Shown: positions 59,418 to 64,000 of the stretch, piece by piece
Position numbering within the stretch: the stretch's first letter is position 1
Layout: each line of letters starts with the position of its first letter
Assembly (NCBI GenBank): GCA_013115135.1
Contig: JABANP010000044.1
Location: 124,001 to 188,000 of the forward strand
DNA from: Perkinsus olseni
Taxonomy: Eukaryota > Perkinsozoa > Perkinsida > Perkinsidae
Direction of reading: 5' to 3'
DNA length: 64,000 nt
Made by a program: the position numbers and the translations under genes
Notes under the pieces: generated by a model
What the model was told of the DNA's origin: nothing
The model's database searches: none
The model's input: only the letters and a program-made list of their open reading frames with translations

Positions 59418-61471
59418 TCATCCTTCGTCCACTACAATTTCGGAATTTCGCATGATTCTATCGTTCATTCTCGTGAGTTTACTCATTAGCGGAGCTACAG
59501 TATCAGCAAATGCATACGCAGCGAATTCTAGTTTTCCCCAGAATCCCATACGGTCGGCTTCAGCACTTACTAAGACGACACCGAGCTGCATGGGATCAAT
59601 TATCCGCCATATTCGGCGAAGCGTGAGGAAACACGCTTCACAGAGCACTAACTTGACCGACCTTCCGAAATAGCACAACCATCAGGCTCCTATGATAAGA
59701 GCCCAAAGATACCTCATCAACACCAGGGCTTCTCAATCGAGATCAGAGGCAGCTTCCAGGACGCAGTTAGTCACTTGAGAATTATGACTGGCCGACTGCG
59801 TATCCGGACTTCCGGGACGGCCCCTCTCCACAAACCCGTCGAGAAAAAGCAGTCGACTCACCTGCACTTCAACTCTTCCTCCGCGAAGTTGAGTATGCCC
59901 AGCATCGAACGAGGCAGAGACTTCCTGTACCGCTCTATCAGCTTGTGGATTCGGTACCTGAAAACCCCTCGCTCCACGCTACCCGAACGCTGCAGGGGCA
60001 ACTTTCATTCGGCCGCAACTCCCCAGAAAGAGTGAGGTCCCGTGCACTCGCGTTTCACGAGATTTCAATCAGGACCACGATAACAATCTCGGAAGAGTTA
60101 TCCGTGCGAAAAAGTTATCGTGAAAACGGGTGAAAATGGAGTTGCGCGAGTAATAAAAGGATTATTCCAATCTTACGGTGTCGCCGCTTTCTGGGACTGT
60201 GCGGTTTTTGCCACGCCAAGTTGATCGATCTCAGCTTGGAGGCCTTCCTGGAGGTCAACCAACATTCGGTGAAGCTTCTCCGACAACATAACCTGCGGGG
60301 ATCGATTGACCCTCATCTCATCAGCTCGGAATTATTGACGGAAATGTAACATCCCCCGCCATCAATCGCTCGGCAAATGACATTCCGCCAGTAAAATTCA
60401 CGCAAACCGGTGAAGAAAAGAATCAAGAGTCCCAGGTCAAAGGCAAACGATCTAGTTCGCGTCGGACGGCTGACAGGAGGCTCAAAGATGACACCAGATG
60501 ATGCCCTGCAAGAGATGAAACCTCACGAAAATGCGAGAAGAGACCGTGAGACCGGAAGAGGCTTTCGTTTATTCCATAACGGAAGGACCGTGGAGACCGA
60601 CGATCGATAAAGCTCAAACAGAGTCAACTCTCACCACGGCTGGGTGATCTCCCCCAAGAGATCGAGTGTAGGTCCTTTGAAGGCTCTCGACCAAAGTTAC
60701 ATCCAAGTCGCGCTGAAGAAGGAGAGCAAACATGAGAAGGATCTAGAAAATCATCATAGCATGGTTGGTGGGACCGAGACGGCAGATACTAGTGGATGGT
60801 AAAACGGAGGGCTATGAATTTTTCCTCGCGCTACAGAATTTGATCTGGAAATTTCCCAAAAAACTTCGCAGGAATTTCCACAGGACGCGTAAACAGCGGA
60901 GAGCAACTCACATCCTTCGCGCAAACAATCGATGCTACTTGGAGTGCTTCAAAACTGAGGTCCACCTGAGACGTTCAGTGACGAAAGATACAAGAGTCAG
61001 TTAATGCAAATCACCCAGTGGGGATTTCGAAGCCTTCGACACAGATAGAGTCCCACTGCTATCTCCGGTAGGGAAGGACACACCTCTTCGGACCACCTCA
61101 GGCTATCTGAAATTAGTAGAACCCACGATGAATCATCGTCGATGAGAAAAATTGATTCCACCATCTGGCTTATGAGAAAGAAAAGCGTCCTGCACTTCTC
61201 ATCTGAATGCAAGCGCTGTCAGAAAACAATTCTCGTAAGAATTCCGATAACGACGAAGCGGCAAGGGACTCTCACCTTTAGTTTTCAGGTATTGCCGCCA
61301 TCGTGCCACCGCCTGCAGCCGAACCTGCGCAGGATTGATATTTTCGCGAACGCTGGAGCCAGCTGAACCTACCACGGTCAAAACGATACGCGGTGGCTGC
61401 CTCACGGGGTCATCCATCAGCTCATCAACGCTGAGCAAAGGATCGTGGAAGGTTTTACGCAGGGTACTCAT
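59418..61471 (-). CDS. unrecognised multi-exon gene with long helical product
   Basis: The start is secure: ATG at 61471, MSTLRKTFHDPLLSVDELMD, exon 1 61276-61471. In-phase exons follow: DEKCRTLFFLISQMVESIFL then SDSLRWSEE; IAVGLYLCRRLRNPHW (after a 21-nt intron, gtgtgtcc to accggag); VDLSFEALQVASIVCAKD; and ILLMFALLLQRDLDVTLVES then RSLGGDHPAV. Further down are HHLVSSLSLLSAVRRELDRL, LSEKLHRMLVDLQEGLQAEI, YRIHKLIERYRKSLPRSML and RIWRIIDPMQLGVVL, ending in a segment with KLTRMNDRIMRNSEIVVDEG. All-helical, soluble, no catalytic motif recognised. Joins between 60600 and 59420 are incomplete, and the gene could continue into 55041-59180. Confidence 0.5.
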
Positions 61472-61833
61472 TGAGAAACATTGAACTTCGCACCGCGAAT
61501 AATATCCTCATTAAGTTCGACGGTGCTACTTAACAGTAGCAGCGAGGTGATGCCGTCACTATCTCGACTCTAATACTAGTATTGTTGCTCGTCCCCGTGT
61601 TTGCGATTTCTCTGATTCATGTCTAACTAGTCTCTGCTCTTCGGATACTCATCGATGAAGGAACCGGTTACAGCTCTTCCATCAAAGTTTTGCCTCCGGC
61701 CACCCGTTGGAAACAAGAGAACAGTGCGTCTGTGGAAACAAGATACCGTGGGCATGCCAGTCATGCGCATTATGATCGGTCAACAGATCGACAGCTAACC
61801 GCTCATCATCGCGGAAGCTTGGACCCGTGAGCC

Positions 61834-64000
61834 TCAAGAGATTGCTATCTTCAAGTGAGGAACGACACCTCGAAGCTTCTCCGGTTTCTCAAAATGATAT
61901 TCCTGCATGTACCTGAGCATCTCAGTCCGACCCCGCGCCACGAAACGTATCCGACCTTATCAATGCCCGACTCGGTCCATCTCCAGCCGGAATCATACTG
62001 TCGCACTTCTCAAACATTTGCTTCGCCTTCTGCCAGCTACCATGAGTGAAAAAGTGGTAGCTGAAACGAAGGAAGCTATTTGTTCATATCAAATGCATTT
62101 TCGTCCGCTGTGCCATGCAAAGCGGCAACCAATTCTCCAAATAGATTGTGAAGATACATGAGAATGAGTAGTGCACTAAGTTCGATTTGGTAACCTGCGT
62201 ATCGCACAGGATTAGATTCACAACAGGTCCTTGTGAGAGGAGACAACAGTCGATGACTGCAACGAATGAGAAAGCTGATTTGGGGCTTCGCTGAGTACTA
62301 CACAGAGCTACTCAGGGATTAGCTTACTCACGAGGATGAAAGGCTGCATTCGAAATAATTGGCGGAATTCTGAACAGCGAATGAAAAAACGCGAGCTCTT
62401 CTCGTCACTTCGAAGGGATTCGCCGCGCCCCACTCACGCTTGCCGCCATATAGTTCTGAATTCTAGATCAAAACCCTCCTGCAAGACTTGCACATCCTTA
62501 TCGAGCTCAAACAACTAAAAAGACGCTCTTGAACTTCCGTGCTCACAACGAGGTCCAAAGATACACTTACGTATTCGACCTTATTATCATCAACATTTTT
62601 CATTGACATTTCAGCTCTCGAGACGACCTTGCCAAGGAGATGGTCTAAGATCAACGATTCGAATAGATCGGGAATCCCGAATCACAGTTGCATCCGATCA
62701 AGCGCTCACTTTCGGGAGCCTCGGGCACCTTATCATTGATATCGAAAGAGTATATCTCACACTTCAGCTCCTTCCTAGGCTCCCTGCCAACCTCGCCGAC
62801 CATTCTCTACGGAAAACGGAGCAAAAGTTCACTCAAACTGTGCTGATGATGAGCGAAATCGTTGACGTCCAAAAGCCTTGACTTCCGTGAGCACGTTTCA
62901 TACCATCGCATTATACAGTTGGAACACGTCGCGAATCACTTGCGATTAGCATTAGCACAAGGTTTTTCAGGTTCCATTAGCTTTCGTAGATGACTATTAG
63001 TCAGTAGTTTCACCTCGTCAATGAGCCGGCATCTGTCTCTGACCTTGCCACCAAGATGCTCCATAAGGTCACCAGTGAGAAGGAGGCTACAGCCGTACAG
63101 AGGGAGTGCCCTGACCTGATGGAAGATTGAGTCGGGGAGTGTCTCTATCACACCATCATAACGGGAGAAACCACAAGTGAAGCATTTCATCGGTGCTTGA
63201 GAACCAACATTGTTGCACTATTAAGCACTGATTCTGTCGCCATGAGATAATCTTGACGTGAATCAAGAAGAGACATTCAAATCCAAGGTTCCGTATACGA
63301 GCTTCTGCTTCAAGACAGGGCCTATCCAATTGCTTCCCAGGCCAGAAAATCGCTTGCAAAGTTCGTAATACGAACAGAACACTGGAAAGAAAATTCACTT
63401 TCCTCGGTGAAATGAGAGATACAAAGTGCGAAAGCTCACCAGAGAACGGGCAACGCTGACGTTGAAGCCAATATAAGTCGCGTCTATCTTCATCTCACTG
63501 CCAATGGCTCCTGCAACAGAAGACTCCAGAAGAAGTACTCCGCGCGCCATAAGATTACCTTCCACGCTCCAGCCACTATGAAGGGCTATTCCGACATCCA
63601 CTTGGTACGTTAGACTAAATTTTGGTATCAATTTCGGATGCTTGGCGTATGCTTTCAGGTCCCCAGCCCGACGAATCTCGGCGATAATTTTGATGCACCC
63701 TAGCAGAGCTTTCTCGGCCAAATCTTGCCAGTCTTGCTGTTTCTTAACGCTGTACTCGTCCGCAAGGGCGATGGGGGATTCCACTGGGAAACTGGTGAGA
63801 AACCAACTCGCACCACAAAGAAATACTTGGGCCTCAGCCTTCCTGCTGCGCCGATTTGGAAAGGGCGATTTCAGCGCACGTCCATGGCTGAGAATTCATG
63901 CAACGGAGAAAATTGATCGACCAATTCTGGAAAAACAAGATAGCAAGTTTTATGGAAAAAATGCCCACCAGAGAGGGAGGCACTCCTGAAGGGGCCGGGT
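61834..64000 (-). CDS. class III adenylate/guanylate cyclase, 3' part (runs off the window)
   Basis: Exons from 63784 downward carry the C-terminal part of a class III nucleotide cyclase catalytic domain of the alveolate type. They read KALLGCIKIIAEIRRAGDLK and KHPKLIPKF, then GIALHSGWSVEG, which splices through a 48-nt intron to AIGSEMKIDATYIGFNVSVA. YGCSLLLTGDLMEHLGGKVR then CRLIDE and CEIYSFDINDKVPEAPE follow. The family's conserved downstream segments are also present: LFELDKDVQVLQEGFDLEF, then YHFFTHGSWQKAKQMFEKCD and RYMQEYHFEKPEKLRG, ending in TGA at 61834. The N-terminal membrane regions and the first metal-binding Asp lie beyond 64000. Substrate (ATP or GTP) cannot be decided, because the deciding residues are partly outside the window. 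Makes cAMP or cGMP at membranes. Confidence 0.85.

Overview
The window is nuclear DNA of a unicellular eukaryote. Protein-coding exons are joined by many small GT..AG introns, mostly 40-60 nt, with others of about 30 nt and about 200-280 nt. Genes lie on both strands and are tightly packed. Conserved landmarks are CCT2, two ARF GTPases, the Fe-S scaffold ISU1, a PP1 catalytic subunit, a class III cyclase and tRNA-Cys. Three features suggest an alveolate, most likely Perkinsus-like (Perkinsozoa). These are a non-mevalonate isoprenoid enzyme (IspF) with a hydrophobic N-terminal extension of the kind used for relict plastids, an alveolate-style cyclase, and a probable organellar repeat (FASTK/HPR-like) protein. 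The placement is inference; no rRNA is present.

Layout. 1-2.7 kb: an array of related one-membrane-segment genes and gene fragments. 3.8-4.5 kb: the end of an unrecognised gene. 4.9-9.0 kb: a many-exon gene whose last eight exons carry an acidic 'SFI' module repeated four times. 9.2-11.1 kb: two small genes. 12-13.7 kb: tandem ARF genes (minus). 14.4-15.1 kb: ISU1. 15.3-18.8 kb: a 13-exon gene for a 761-residue protein with a signal peptide and a Tudor-like segment, reconstructed in one unbroken frame. 20.2-23.1 kb: two intronless, secreted GH19 chitinases. 24.1-31.8 kb (minus): a very large many-exon gene for a Cys-rich type I membrane protein. 32.6 kb: a small gene with GFERFK helical repeats. 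33.2-34.4 kb (minus): IspF. 34.6-42 kb (minus): unrecognised genes and the HPR/FASTK-like gene. 42.4-44.3 kb: PP1. 45-47.3 kb: a tandem CCCH zinc-finger protein. 48.8-49.6 kb: a 38-bp minisatellite. 49.9-52.5 kb (minus): CCT2. 53.0-53.7 kb: a ubiquitin-like-domain gene. 54.9 kb: tRNA-Cys. 55-61.5 kb (minus): unrecognised many-exon genes. 61.8 kb to the end (minus): the 3' part of a cyclase gene.

Exon chains for CCT2, ARF, ISU1, IspF, PP1, the 761-aa gene and the acidic-module gene were built by hand from splice sites and phase, and checked by length and, where possible, family conservation. Elsewhere only partial chains are given. No operon-like logic links the genes. The themes are local duplication (ARF, chitinase, the membrane-protein array), short introns, and several introns that carry a tRNA T-arm/B-box-like motif.
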